Source of the DNA: Epiperipatus broadwayi
Lineage: Eukaryota > Onychophora > Udeonychophora > Euonychophora > Peripatidae
Direction of reading: 5' to 3'
DNA length: 64,000 bases
Assembly: GCA_028023455.1 (NCBI GenBank)
Contig: JAQFVV010000552.1
Coordinates: 126,001-190,000, forward strand
Position 1 is the first letter of the stretch. Each line of letters starts with the position of its first letter. A program made the translations under genes and the position numbers. Positions 10,259-20,805 of this stretch are shown piece after piece. The notes beneath the pieces were generated by a model. That model was not told where the DNA came from, did not search any database, and saw only the letters and a program-made list of their open reading frames with translations.

Positions 10259-11149
10259 TATGTGCCCTTTTATATGGGTCACCATTTAAGTTTTGTGCTA
10301 ATCTAGTAGAAAATTTTAAATTTAAGAAGTATTTTAAAAGTGTGATGTTGACTTTGCTTGTGGTAATGTTACCATAAGTTTAATTAGAGCAATCTATGGG
10401 TATTTGATATGTGAATTGTGTTGATATTGAGAAGATATTTAAAAAAGATGATGATTATGATGTAATACTGCATTAATAAATTTAATGACAAATGTTTAAA
10501 GCTAAAGTATTTAAAAGACAAGTTAAAATTAGACAAAGATATTTATTTAGTTTAAAATATATGTTGAAAGTGAATAGAAATATTTTAAATTATAAGTACT
10601 TAAATTGAGATTAATATTTGATTTTAATCATATCAAATAATTATTTTAAAATCTGATGTAATATCTTATTTATTTTAAAAAATAAATATTTATTTTAAAA
10701 AAGCAATTGTTAAGTTATTTTTAGATTATGGGAAGCGTTTCTTGTATTGTAAAAAACAGATGTTGATTAGAGATACACACACACATGCTTGGAAGCTTTC
10801 TCATAAAGTTGCAAAAAACTATTTTAAAATCATGTTGTAAAATTTATAAATAATACGTGAGTTATCACGAGATAAAAAAAATAAAGATATTAATGTAAAA
10901 TATTAAATCTGATTTTTAAAAATATTGTTTTTAAAAATATAACGTATTTAACAAGATTTATTTTATTTTAAATGATCTTATAAAAGTTAAGATTTAAATC
11001 AAGTGAGAAAGAATATTTGATAGATTTGAATAAACGATAAAATTATTTTTAAAATGTGATAATATTAAATATTAAATAAGTTATTATTTTATTTTAATAG
11101 TGTATTAGTAAATATGTAAATAAGCTAGAAAGTTTGATTGTTTAAATGT

Positions 11150-11184
11150 ACCAATCAGATAAGGAGTTTCTGCTAGTATAAAAG
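11150..11184 (+). promoter_or_regulatory. LTR core promoter, 3' copy
   Basis: ACCAAT (11150-11155) and TATAAAAG (11177-11184) repeat the 5' copy. In this LTR they would read outward into flanking DNA. Confidence 0.6.
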
Positions 11185-14100
11185 CTGGATTCAATTGTTG
11201 AGGGGGGCTCTCTACAATAAATTTTAAAAGTCGATTGTGCTATTGAGAAAATAGCTAAGTAAATTTTAAAACGCTCTTAAAATCAGTTGTAAAATCATAA
11301 GAGTGTTATTGTATATAATTTTATGAAATTTTAAATGATAAGTATGCAGCAGAAACTTAATAATTCCCTATTGGTTTTCTCAATATCGAAACCCAATTTA
11401 CGTACGAATAATCATGGAAACATCACGTATCGTAGAAATATATCAGAAACTTTACGCTAGAAAAGTAACAGACGCTGGATTAGTACATAAAACCATGAGA
11501 TGGAGAAAAGTAGTATTTTGGACTATAAATAGTATTAAAAAGTTTAAATTACTATTGTCTATTATAGATAGATATTTAAAAGAAATATGAATATTTCTAT
11601 AGAAAGAAAGTATTTTTGCAGATTTTAAAAATAAAATGTATATCTTAAGTAAAGATATAAGAAGTAGTAATTTTAATAAATACATGCCTTGTTAAGTCTT
11701 TGTGCTTAAAAGACTAAATATTGACGATTTGAAAAGGCAAATTGATTATAAATATGATTATTTAAAATCGTAATATAATAAAATTATTACATTGAAGTAA
11801 TCTAAAACGCTGGACGTTATAGATGGAGAAATAGATTCTTACCTAAGTATGTTGTTTGAAAAGTGCATAAGTAATACATGGACGTCCAAACCAAGCAAGC
11901 CAAGTTGATTAAAATAATTCAATGAAAAAATAATATATAAACTATAAATTAATTTAGAAATAATAATTTTAAATAATAATCTATGAAGAACTGGATCCAG
12001 AACTTATAAACTATTTTTAATTTTATTTTGTTTTCTTATGGGAACTTATTATTTTTAAAAAAGAATGTTACTATTATTTTCATAAACTTTCAAGAAACAT
12101 GTGATACAACGGAACAGGAAATAGTGTTCTATTGACTTTATACATAGGATTTATTAGAACTTTTATGGTAGAACAAAAGTCGTCGCTGGAAATACTTAAT
12201 ATGAACTTTTATTTTATTTATTTAACATAAAATTTAAAATATTATTAAACTATTAAAAGTAGGTTAGGTACATTTATTAAATAATAACTTAAAAATAATA
12301 TAATAATTAATTACATAAATTTATTTTTTATAATTAATATAACACGGAATATTCTAATGAATGTTTATGAGTGTAAATGTGAATGATTTTTATTTTATGA
12401 AGCTGCAAATTCCGAAGAATGCTGGATAGCAGATTGGACATTATTATTATTATGGTAAAAACATTGTATAATGATTTTAATGAATTTAATATTTTTTTTA
12501 GATCAACCAAATATTATGTTTTGTGGAATGAATGTATAGATATTTTAAGAAAACACATACATTATATTGGCTACGAACTTTATTAAAATATGCATAAGTT
12601 TTAATTTATAGTGTCAACATGATACAATATTACGTAAGAAGCTTAGAAATAATTATATGATTCTTTCATAAATAAATTTTGATATTTTATTATGTTATAG
12701 TATTAGAATTATATTTATTCTTTATTTAGGTAATTATTTTATTATTTGCAAGATAAGAATAGATTTGAAAAGACTCTATTATTATTTTTTTTTTTTTTGT
12801 ATTTTGTTTTATTAAATAAGTTAAGTTACGTTATGGGTAGAAGCTTATATTTGGATTGAAAGTTTACTAAATATAAACGATGTAGTATAGGTAATTTGGA
12901 TGATGAATACTTTGTTTAAAGTTGATATTTGTTTTATCGGAAGTTTTAGATAAATTTAGAGGATGTTTATAAATAAAATTATCAGAAAGGATTAAAATAA
13001 CATATTAAGTAAAGTAATGATTTTACACAGAAAAGAATCATAGAATTTATCTAAGGTAATGCTTTATGAATTTGAAATTGATAAATGATTTAAATAATAG
13101 TATTTGAACAGTACAGATATGTAATGCATATTTGATAAAACATATAACAGGAATTACATTAAGTAAAGTATAATTACAGTTAATTATTTGTTTTACATTA
13201 CAAAGATACATTAATTTTATAAAGCTATTAAGCAATGATAATAATAAAGTAAATATATGATGATATATTATAAATGGTAATACTTAATTAATGTAGCTAT
13301 TTAATTAGTGAAGTTTCATTGTTTACACATGCTACATAAATAGTCTTGACATATATTATTATTTGTAGTAATTAAAGTACACTACTATTTATTTTAAAAA
13401 ATCTAAGTTTTTTTTTTTGAAGACATACTATAATATTATTAGTATAGTATTTGAAGAATGTATAATTGCTTGTTAAGCACATGAATTAGTAGCAGTATAA
13501 ACCTCTTGTATTTGTAATTTCTTATTTTATTTTGTTTATTTTCTTAAATTCTAAAACTGTAAATAGTGTAAATAAATTTTATTTGAAGTTTTTTTGTAAA
13601 TAAATTTGTTAATTTGTTTTAAAAGTGTGTCGAGTTTCATTATTTTTACCACAGCATTTTGACATCAGATGATTTGAAATAAACATAATATTTGCACAAA
13701 ATGAATTTGTTATTGTTATTTAAAAAATGAATACAATATTTGCTTACTATCATTTTATAAGAATTGATTGACATGAACATAAATATTACAATGGTCATAA
13801 GATGATTATAATACACATTATAAGAATACAGTATTGTTTAATGCCACAGATTATTAAGTATAAAATGTTGATCTATTTAAAAATGAATATACCATGTGAA
13901 ATAAAAGATATACATATGATTGTTTATTCATTTAATGATTGATTATATCATAGAAATAGATGAGATTTAATTACACTCTAAGATTAGTATTATTTATTAT
14001 TATTAAAATAAGTTAGGTGTATTTAAGTTTGATATAAAATCCCACATCATACTTATTTACATGAGTTATTATTATTTTAAAACAGCTTAGAAGAACCTGA

Positions 14101-14477
14101 GATTATTTAATTATGTTTTAAGTTAAAAGTTAGGAATTATTTTAGTATTATTAAAGATAATTTATTTCATTTAAAAGTCATAAGAATGCTATAGATGTAA
14201 TGGTAAGATAGTAAGGTAGTGGTAGTATTCTTATGCCATTGAGACAGTATCTTAGGAGATATTGACTTAGTGTAAATCTGCTTATTACTTTGTAACTTTA
14301 CTTCGCAGTCTCATAATTTTAATATATAATTATTTAATTAATATAATCTAGAACTATATTGATTTTGATGACTGATAATTAATTTAATTAAGATATGATA
14401 ATATAAAAGTATATTAAAGATAGATATGCAAATCATTATTAAGCATAATAATGTAACTGAGTTAGTTGTATTACAAA

Positions 14478-14510
14478 ATAAGGTAACCCCCCCCCACCCC
14501 CCCCCCCCCA
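14478..14510. repeat. Poly-C insertion in 3' LTR
   Basis: C9 (14487-14495), A, C13 (14497-14509) within a ~33-base segment missing from the 5' LTR at the same point. G/C homopolymers are rare in this A+T-rich window. It could be a real insertion or a sequencing or assembly artefact. Confidence 0.8.
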
Positions 14511-14551
14511 ATTATATTATACCATCAAGATGTAAGGGCTACCAAAATACA

Positions 14552-14573
14552 ATATATATATATATATATATAT
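14552..14573. repeat. (TA)n tract between 3' LTR and fold-back repeat
   Basis: About 22 bases of alternating A/T directly after the LTR and directly before the inverted repeat at 14573. Confidence 0.95.
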
Positions 14574-15170
14574 CATGCTGATCTAGCACTTGTAAGTTGG
14601 TCCAAATCATTATTGCTCCCACACATATGTGATCAGTCTTTACTTTATATTAAGACAGTGAATCTTCATCCTTTAATTGACATTCTTCAATTCACTTAAC
14701 CATACAACTCTTCAGCCTTCAACACCATTGAAAATATAATAAAAGAATACCAAAACTCCTTGCTAATGCCAAGATTATTGTAATACTCATGTTGTCTTTA
14801 ATTCACTTTGACCCTATAATAATCTAGTCTCCATGTTTTTAAAATATAGTAATATTTAAAATATGCCAAATTCAACTTATATCTTGTCCATCCCTCTTCT
14901 GTATATTTAAATGGATAAGGTTTCATACACAAGGGCCAGAGTGAATTAAAGTCAACATAAGCCTGACAATCTTCTTAGCATTATCAAAATATGTGAGTTT
15001 GCCAGAATCAGATTTTCAGTGGTATGGATGGTGAAGAATTGGAGAGTGAAGTGGACTGAAATATGTTCTCTAAAGTGTGAAGATTTTCAACTTAATATAT
15101 ATTGAGCACTGATTATACATGTGTGGGACATAATAATATGGACCAAATGATGAATGCTGGTTTAGCATGA
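14573..15170. mobile_element. Fold-back (inverted-repeat) element, ~600 bp
   Basis: The left arm 14573-14653 (starts TCATGCTGATCTAGCA) is the reverse complement, with divergence, of the right arm 15091-15170 (ends GGTTTAGCATGA). The arms share TTGGTCC, TCCCACACAT and TATATTAAG-type blocks. A related single arm lies at 20526-20640. No coding capacity. This is MITE-like or a ribozyme-bearing terminal repeat; I cannot assign a superfamily. Confidence 0.6.
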
Positions 15171-15185
15171 AATATGTATATTGAA
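15141..15185 (+). ncRNA. Hammerhead-ribozyme-like core, copy 1 (unproven)
   Basis: ATGATGA (15147-15153) is followed by a perfect 5-bp stem (15154-15158 with 15164-15168, 5-base loop) and then GAAA (15169-15172). This copies the hammerhead order CUGANGA-helix II-GAAA except for the first base. No convincing helix I could be built, so it may be a relic or a coincidence. Confidence 0.3.
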
Positions 15186-15860
15186 GATCATTTAACCTTT
15201 TTTCAAGTTTGTGGGAATATGTATTGGTCGTATAAGATAGAGTATACGGTTGAAGAAAGTTGAAATTCTGTGTTCACTATCTTAGTTTTCTAGAAAGCTA
15301 AAAATTGTTTTGATTGTTTACATTTTGTTTCAAGTTTATAATTATTATGAGTGTAGGTGTGTGCGTGTATGTGTACATAGTTATTAAATCTGCATATATA
15401 CATATAAAAAGCTAATGACTCTAAAATGCATTTGTGTTTGAACAGCAGTGTTTATATATAGCATCTCCACAAGTTTTTTCATGATGTCGACAACGCCTTT
15501 AGATGAAGATATTGAATTTTAATAACCATATGTTGATGTACACTTTTATAGAATTTATATTCTATATATAAAGTTTCAATTTAATTAAACATTTTTGTCA
15601 AAACATAATGTATCTATAAATAATATATATAAATTTAAAAAGTATATTTAGCAATATCTTAATTATTAACAATATTGCACTTTTTGCATTTTTATTAAAA
15701 TATTTGTAGTCAGATATATAAAATATATAAAAAAGAAATACTAAAAAAAGACAATAATAAAATATTGTATTGTTTGCAAGAAAAAAAAAATCAATAGTTT
15801 GGAGTTCCAAAATGTTATATTTGGATTTAATATTATGAAAAGTGATATTAATTTACTTTA

Positions 15861-15969
<109 letters not shown>

Positions 15970-16279
15970 TTTAAACTTTTTGAAAAGGTTTACAGATTCT
16001 TAAAATTTGCAAAGATATTTATAAAGAAACTAAGATTTTCGTTTATAATAGTGTATAGTAAGGATTAGATAGTTCATTCCTAAGTCAGTTATAATATAAT
16101 AATAAAAAGAAATATATATATATATATTATTTTCAAATTCGTGAATTCATAAAGAGAGAAATAATTTATATTTTTCATATATTTTTTTAGACAATATCTT
16201 GTAATCATTTGTTCATATATCTATTTAAATGTGTAAATATTTGATACATGCTGCAATTATTTGATTTGTAATCAATTTA

Positions 16280-16281
<2 letters not shown>

Positions 16282-16366
<85 letters not shown>
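16282..16366. repeat. (ATT)n microsatellite
   Basis: About 28 uninterrupted ATT units ending in CATCATC. Confidence 0.97.
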
Positions 16367-16440
16367 CATCATCGTTCTTAATGTCATCAGCTTCACAATA
16401 TTTTATTCAAAAAGATGTTGAGAAGGATTAATATCTAAGG

Positions 16441-16464
16441 TGTGTGTGTGTGTGTGTGTGTGTG
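16441..16464. repeat. (TG)n microsatellite
   Basis: Twelve TG units. Confidence 0.95.
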
Positions 16465-16654
16465 GATGTAATAACAAACAATGAGAGTTTAATAGTTCAT
16501 GACTGGTGAAATTAGATAATTTAAAAAAAAAACTATGAAAAATACTTGCATAATAAAAGAAATGCAATTACAAAGGAATCAAGTCAGATGTCACATGATC
16601 TAATTTAATAAGCTTGTATTTACAAATGTTATGTATATACAGAGCTCACAAAAA

Positions 16655-16910
16655 AGCTTTTAACAATCATTGCACAATATTTTCAACCCTAGACCAGTTT
16701 CTGCTACTGTCATCATCAGTGAGGTGCCAGGATATTCAAGCATTAAATTAAAAATACCAGGACAAACCCACCACTTTATCTAATATGTACAAATTAAGTA
16801 GAAAATTTAAAATTTTCAGACACCCATATGTCTTCCAATCCAGTTATATAACTTAAATAGCTATATGGGACTGAACTAAGTCCAAATACACCATATAGGA
16901 GAAATGCAAG
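16655..16910. repeat. Dispersed repeat related to 30595-30830
   Basis: Shares CATCATCAGTGA and the pattern of a tATATGGG..CTGA..T segment about 150 bases later with the region flanking the PLE relic. Probably a piece of PLE terminal or untranslated sequence, but similarity is patchy. Confidence 0.35.
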
Positions 16911-17539
16911 AAGGGGTTGTAAAAATCATTATTATTACTACTTTTATTCTAAAGTTAATTTTATATAGTTAACAAAAGTTTGTTTTATTGATTATTTGAA
17001 AGGAAATAAGATTGTTTATATTTTATACTGATGATGATATATGAGAAATCAAACCAACTATCTGAGTTTTTATTCATCTTTCTTGTTTTCTTCCAAATTA
17101 CATCAGCTGAAGATCAGTAACTCAAAGATATATAAATATAACTGATATAAAATTCAAATAAACACCTATCTGTCCACATCCTGAGAAAGAAAGTGAACAC
17201 CAGCAATTGAAATGTATTTCTAAACACTTTCCTTTATTTTTTCCATTTCATTATGTCTATCACTCCACAAAAATAAATATTTTATGACTAGAGAAAACAT
17301 TCCAATCTACACATCCTGCAAATAAAACTATAGTTAACTGCCATAAACATGATCATCCAAGATTGAAGATTGAAGCAGAGACTTTTGAAATAAATAAATT
17401 TATTATTAATTAATAAAAAACTAAGAGGAAAGTCAATCTAATTATAATAAGAATATAAACTAACATATTTTAAAGCATTTTAAAATGTAATAAAAACATA
17501 TTTGATATTAATATTGTATGGATTTTGCAATGCAATAAG

Positions 17540-17541
<2 letters not shown>

Positions 17542-17614
<73 letters not shown>
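17542..17614. repeat. (TA)n microsatellite
   Basis: About 73 bases of alternating A/T. Confidence 0.97.
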
Positions 17615-17620
<6 letters not shown>

Positions 17621-17696
17621 ATAAATAAAGTATATTATGTGGTATAAAAATATTACATATTATATGTAAACAATTTAACGGTAAAGAAATATTATA

Positions 17697-19433
17697 CACT
17701 TGGGTCTCATTTTATGTGGTAGATATATTCCACAGAAAACCTGCTTTAAAAAAAATTGCACAAAAATGGACTTACCTTAAAAAATGGAGGATAGAGTCTG
17801 TAATTTTCAGAATTCGCATAAAAGCAAAGTAGCAAAAAAAATTACTTTAAAATTCGCATTAAAAAAATAAGCAAATAAAGTATGACTAATAAAAATTTCA
17901 AATATTTGGAAAAAATTAATACAAGACAAACTTTTTTTACCTTTTTTATTAACTAGAGTACTTTATTTTACAATTTTCATACATATTTTAATCATTACCA
18001 CTAGCATTCGTTTGTAAAATGGTAAGAAATCAGATTCGATATGATGTGATGTATTGTGGCTGCTACTTAAATGAAATCAAGAATATTTCAGCAATTATGC
18101 ACAGAGAAAGCTGTTAGCCACTTGATTTTTATTTGTGATATGATGTACAGCTAGCACCACTTTCAGTCTTGTGCTGTGTTAATGGTTTTCCCTTTCTATA
18201 TTAAAAAAAAATGACATCACAATCAAAACAAAAAGATTATACATTATCAATAGAAAGAAAATTCTGTGGAGAAAAAAAGATTATTTTCCTCTTGTAAAAT
18301 CTTAGTTTTTTTTTATTTTAAAAATCTAAAAGATTATTTATTTTTGTTATATACAACAAAGTACGTTTTAAAAGTTTAAATATTTGAATATTTATTGTGA
18401 TAGTTTTGTATGAAAGTATAAATCTATTATTATTATTATTTACTCATTAGTATAAATAGGTTATTCACATAGAAGCTAACATTCTAAATACAGCTTCAGG
18501 CTATATTCACATTAGCTGTTAACCTTTTAACCGCTAATTATATTATTGGTTATATGAGGTAAAAATCAAATCTTTTAATTGGCCAACTCACAAACTGAAG
18601 ACAAAGCCTATTGTTAAAACATATTCGCCTATAATATTAAATTCAACTCAGATACATTTATAAAAAGTATATTATTAATTTTTCAGGTTATGAAGAGAAC
18701 GAAAGTTCTTTCAAAAATAAATTGCTATTTATTTATTCTAAAATATTCAATTTCGGCAACATAAAAGCTATAATATAAACAAAAAGATCAACTTTTACGT
18801 TATAGAAAAGTAAATATTTCTTTTTACTACATCTTCAATATTTTTACTAAAATCTTCAATATTTTTCGAAAATAATTTTGTTTTTTTATTATTCTATCTG
18901 AAAATAATTTTTAATTTCCATAAATATAATTTTATAATACTTAAAATTGGATTTGAAATGAAAATCTCAGCGTTTTTTTTTATTTTCTTTGATCAGGCGG
19001 TTTCTTTGTTCTTTCCAGCCAATCAGAATGTCTTTTTCGGCTGAAAGCTTGCTAAGAACCAATCACAAATAATGTTCTTTTTTTGTTTAGGTTTATATGC
19101 ATTTTTTTTTTATTTTTTACTTGTAAAATAAGTCGGAAGAGGTCACCATCTTACAGAACTTTTAAAAACCTCTTCAAAACGTATCGAACGAATTTTTTAC
19201 CATAAGAATCGGCTGAGTTAGAGTGATGTCAGATGTCTATGAGGAGCCTCATAAAAAACAGTCTTTTGGTTAATAATATTTTTTGAAAAAAAAATCCAAA
19301 TGAAAATAAGTTATTAATAATTTAAATTTCTTGATATCTAATAAATATAGTGAAATATGAAAGATGTTAAGAAGATATATGAATCACATTCAAATTTGCA
19401 TTAAAATAATCCACATAAAACAAGACCCAGGTG
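17697..19433. mobile_element. TA-flanked DNA transposon (Tc1/mariner-like), non-autonomous
   Basis: 17697-17719 (starts CACTTGGGTCTCATTTTATG) and 19411-19433 are inverted copies matching at 20 of 23 bases. Each is bordered on the outside by TA (17695-17696 and 19434-19435), the target-site signature of Tc1/mariner elements. The 1.7-kb interior has no long frame and no transposase motif I can see, so the element is non-autonomous or decayed. The superfamily is inferred from the TA duplication only. Confidence 0.6.
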
Positions 19434-19558
19434 TATTTCAAATTCTTTACTAGCACTTTCAATTACATTGTAATCCTTGCCAGCTTTAACTGTTAAAGAT
19501 GATAAAAATTACTATGTAATTAAAAGCACTACTAATGAATTTGAAATATAATATTTCT

Positions 19559-19632
19559 TTTAGTGTTAAATTATTTATTTAAATATATATATATATATAT
19601 ATATTATAATATAATATATATTTAACACTAAA
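19559..19632. repeat. Mirror-flanked (TA)n hairpin
   Basis: Arms 19559-19571 (TTTAGTGTTAAAT) and 19620-19632 are perfect reverse complements around a (TA)n core. Confidence 0.85.
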
Positions 19633-19640
19633 TGACAATT

Positions 19641-19674
<34 letters not shown>

Positions 19675-19683
19675 AATTGTCAT
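19632..19683. repeat. Mirror-flanked (TA)n hairpin
   Basis: Arms 19632-19646 (ATGACAATTACAATA) and 19669-19683 are perfect reverse complements, 15 bp, around (TA)n. It starts where the previous hairpin ends. Confidence 0.88.
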
Positions 19684-20180
19684 ATTTGTACATCACACCA
19701 CAAAATCCAGAGATTTGGCAAATTATCCCAAACCTGATTTAGACGAGGGGTTAAGACCTCGAATCAGATCTTATCTCAGTTTTTTCACCAATGTTCAGTG
19801 ATTTACTCACCTATGGATGTCAGATATGAGGTTACACTAATCCTCTTTTGGTTCTTATTCCAGCAGTAGCAAAGGATGGAGTATGAGACTCAGGGAATAA
19901 TGACTAAATTAATACTAAATAAACTAAACACACACACACATGACTGACTAGATCATGCATATATTAATAATTAATACCCAAATAAATAGATTTGGATATA
20001 ATTTAGGAGGGGTAGTAAATAACATACTAACCACTATTAGAATTAAATATACTAAATATTAAACTATCAGTTAAATAATACAAAATGTAAGTCCATTAGG
20101 ATTTACACTCACAGGTGTCTTACAATGATGAGTTAATTTTGATACAAGTTCAATCTTTTATTCATTTTAAATCATTTAAA
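19672..20180 (+). repeat. Dispersed TGTAAT-start repeat, copy 1
   Basis: Begins at a (TA)n edge with TGTAATTGTCAT and shares ordered blocks with 53834-54480. Could be an LTR fragment (TG start), but no end is identified. Confidence 0.4.
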
Positions 20181-20525
20181 TTTAATATTAATTATAATTA
20201 TAATTAATTTTGACTATAGTTAACAATTATGCCTCAATTATGTCATGCCATTCCTACAAGTTTTGTTAAGAGTTAAGTTTACAAGAATGGCAATTAAAAA
20301 TATAACAAATTTTATTAAGATTATGTAATGAACAATAAATATGCTCTTTATACAGATTATTAAAATAAAATAGATCTGGTGGTTAGATCAATGCTGAACT
20401 GAATAATACACAGGAGGGACAAACTGTTGTTTGCAGCATAGCTTCACAGATTATGGTGTTACATAAAGTAAATAAGGATTGTGGAGTAGATTGAAGCCTG
20501 TCCATTAAAATATGAGGTTTGGCTA

Positions 20526-20711
20526 TCTTAATATATATCTGAGAACGAATAGCATATATGTGTACAGATGATAATCTGGACCAACTGATGATTGCTGCTT
20601 TAGCATGAAATATGTATATTCATGATTATTTATCTTTTCAACATATATTAGTTTAAGGGTATCAGTGTTGTAAGATAGTATGGAGAGTGGTGGGTTGTAT
20701 GAAAGTCTGTG

Positions 20712-20712
<1 letters not shown>
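20526..20712. repeat. Arm of the fold-back family, second copy
   Basis: Aligns with 15093-15280: CTTAATATATAT, GGACCAA, TTTAGCATGAAATATGTATATT. It ends at a (TA)n tract. Confidence 0.6.
20575..20625 (+). ncRNA. Hammerhead-ribozyme-like core, copy 2 (unproven)
   Basis: CTGATGA (20585-20591), a 4-bp stem (20593-20596 with 20602-20605) and GAAA (20607-20610) keep the hammerhead order. TATGTATATT after GAAA could pair with AATATATA upstream (20530s) as helix III. Helix I is not evident. Confidence 0.3.

Positions 20713-20714
<2 letters not shown>

Positions 20715-20753
<39 letters not shown>
20715..20753. repeat. (TA)n microsatellite
   Basis: Alternating A/T. Confidence 0.95.
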
Positions 20754-20754
<1 letters not shown>

Positions 20755-20758
<4 letters not shown>

Positions 20759-20805
20759 AAGGGCACATATATATATATATATATATATATATTGTGCCCT
20801 TTTCT
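20755..20805. repeat. Mirror-flanked (TA)n at start of solo LTR
   Basis: AGAAAAGGGCACA (20755-20767) is the exact reverse complement of 20793-20805, the first 13 bases of the solo LTR. A (TA)n tract lies between. Confidence 0.88.

Larger units (their letters stand above)
10261..14544 (+). repeat. 3' LTR, about 4.3 kb
   Basis: Starts TGTGCCCTTT after the polypurine tract and ends near GGGCTACCA (14537-14544), where similarity to the 5' LTR stops. The start has a counterpart in the diverged solo LTR at 20793 (TGTGCCCTTTTCTATAGGTC). The core promoter is ACCAAT 11150-11155 and TATAAAAG 11177-11184. An AATAAA at 11216-11221 lies soon after the expected start site, so U3 is about 0.94 kb and most of the remaining 3.3 kb would be U5 if that signal is used. 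A C-rich insertion (14478-14510) is absent from the 5' copy. A (TA)n tract follows within 10 bases. More than 4 kb is unusually long for a Ty3 LTR. Confidence 0.88.
19434..20525. other. Intergenic stretch with (TA)n hairpins and repeat fragment
   Basis: No gene. Holds two consecutive mirror-flanked (TA)n tracts (19559-19683) and, from 19672, a repeat whose start resembles 53834 onward (TGTAAT...TCAT..TTGTACAT..CACCACA, and later GAGyATGAGAC). Confidence 0.6.

Noticed and set aside
9456-10260. env-like third gene
   Set aside because: No open frame of useful length between pol and the 3' LTR.
11055-11060. LTR start at TGTGATAATATT (11055)
   Set aside because: No purine tract precedes it. The match to position 1 begins there only because the window cuts the 5' LTR; 10261 has a polypurine tract and the TGTGCCC start shared with the solo LTR.
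17508-17699. IYIYIY-type frames (also 20523-20768, 20709-20906, 26564-26926, 28602-28784, 30396-30578, 31142-31363, 32548-32759, 46504-46770, 63737-63937)
   Set aside because: Translations of (TA)n tracts; no coding evidence outside the repeat.
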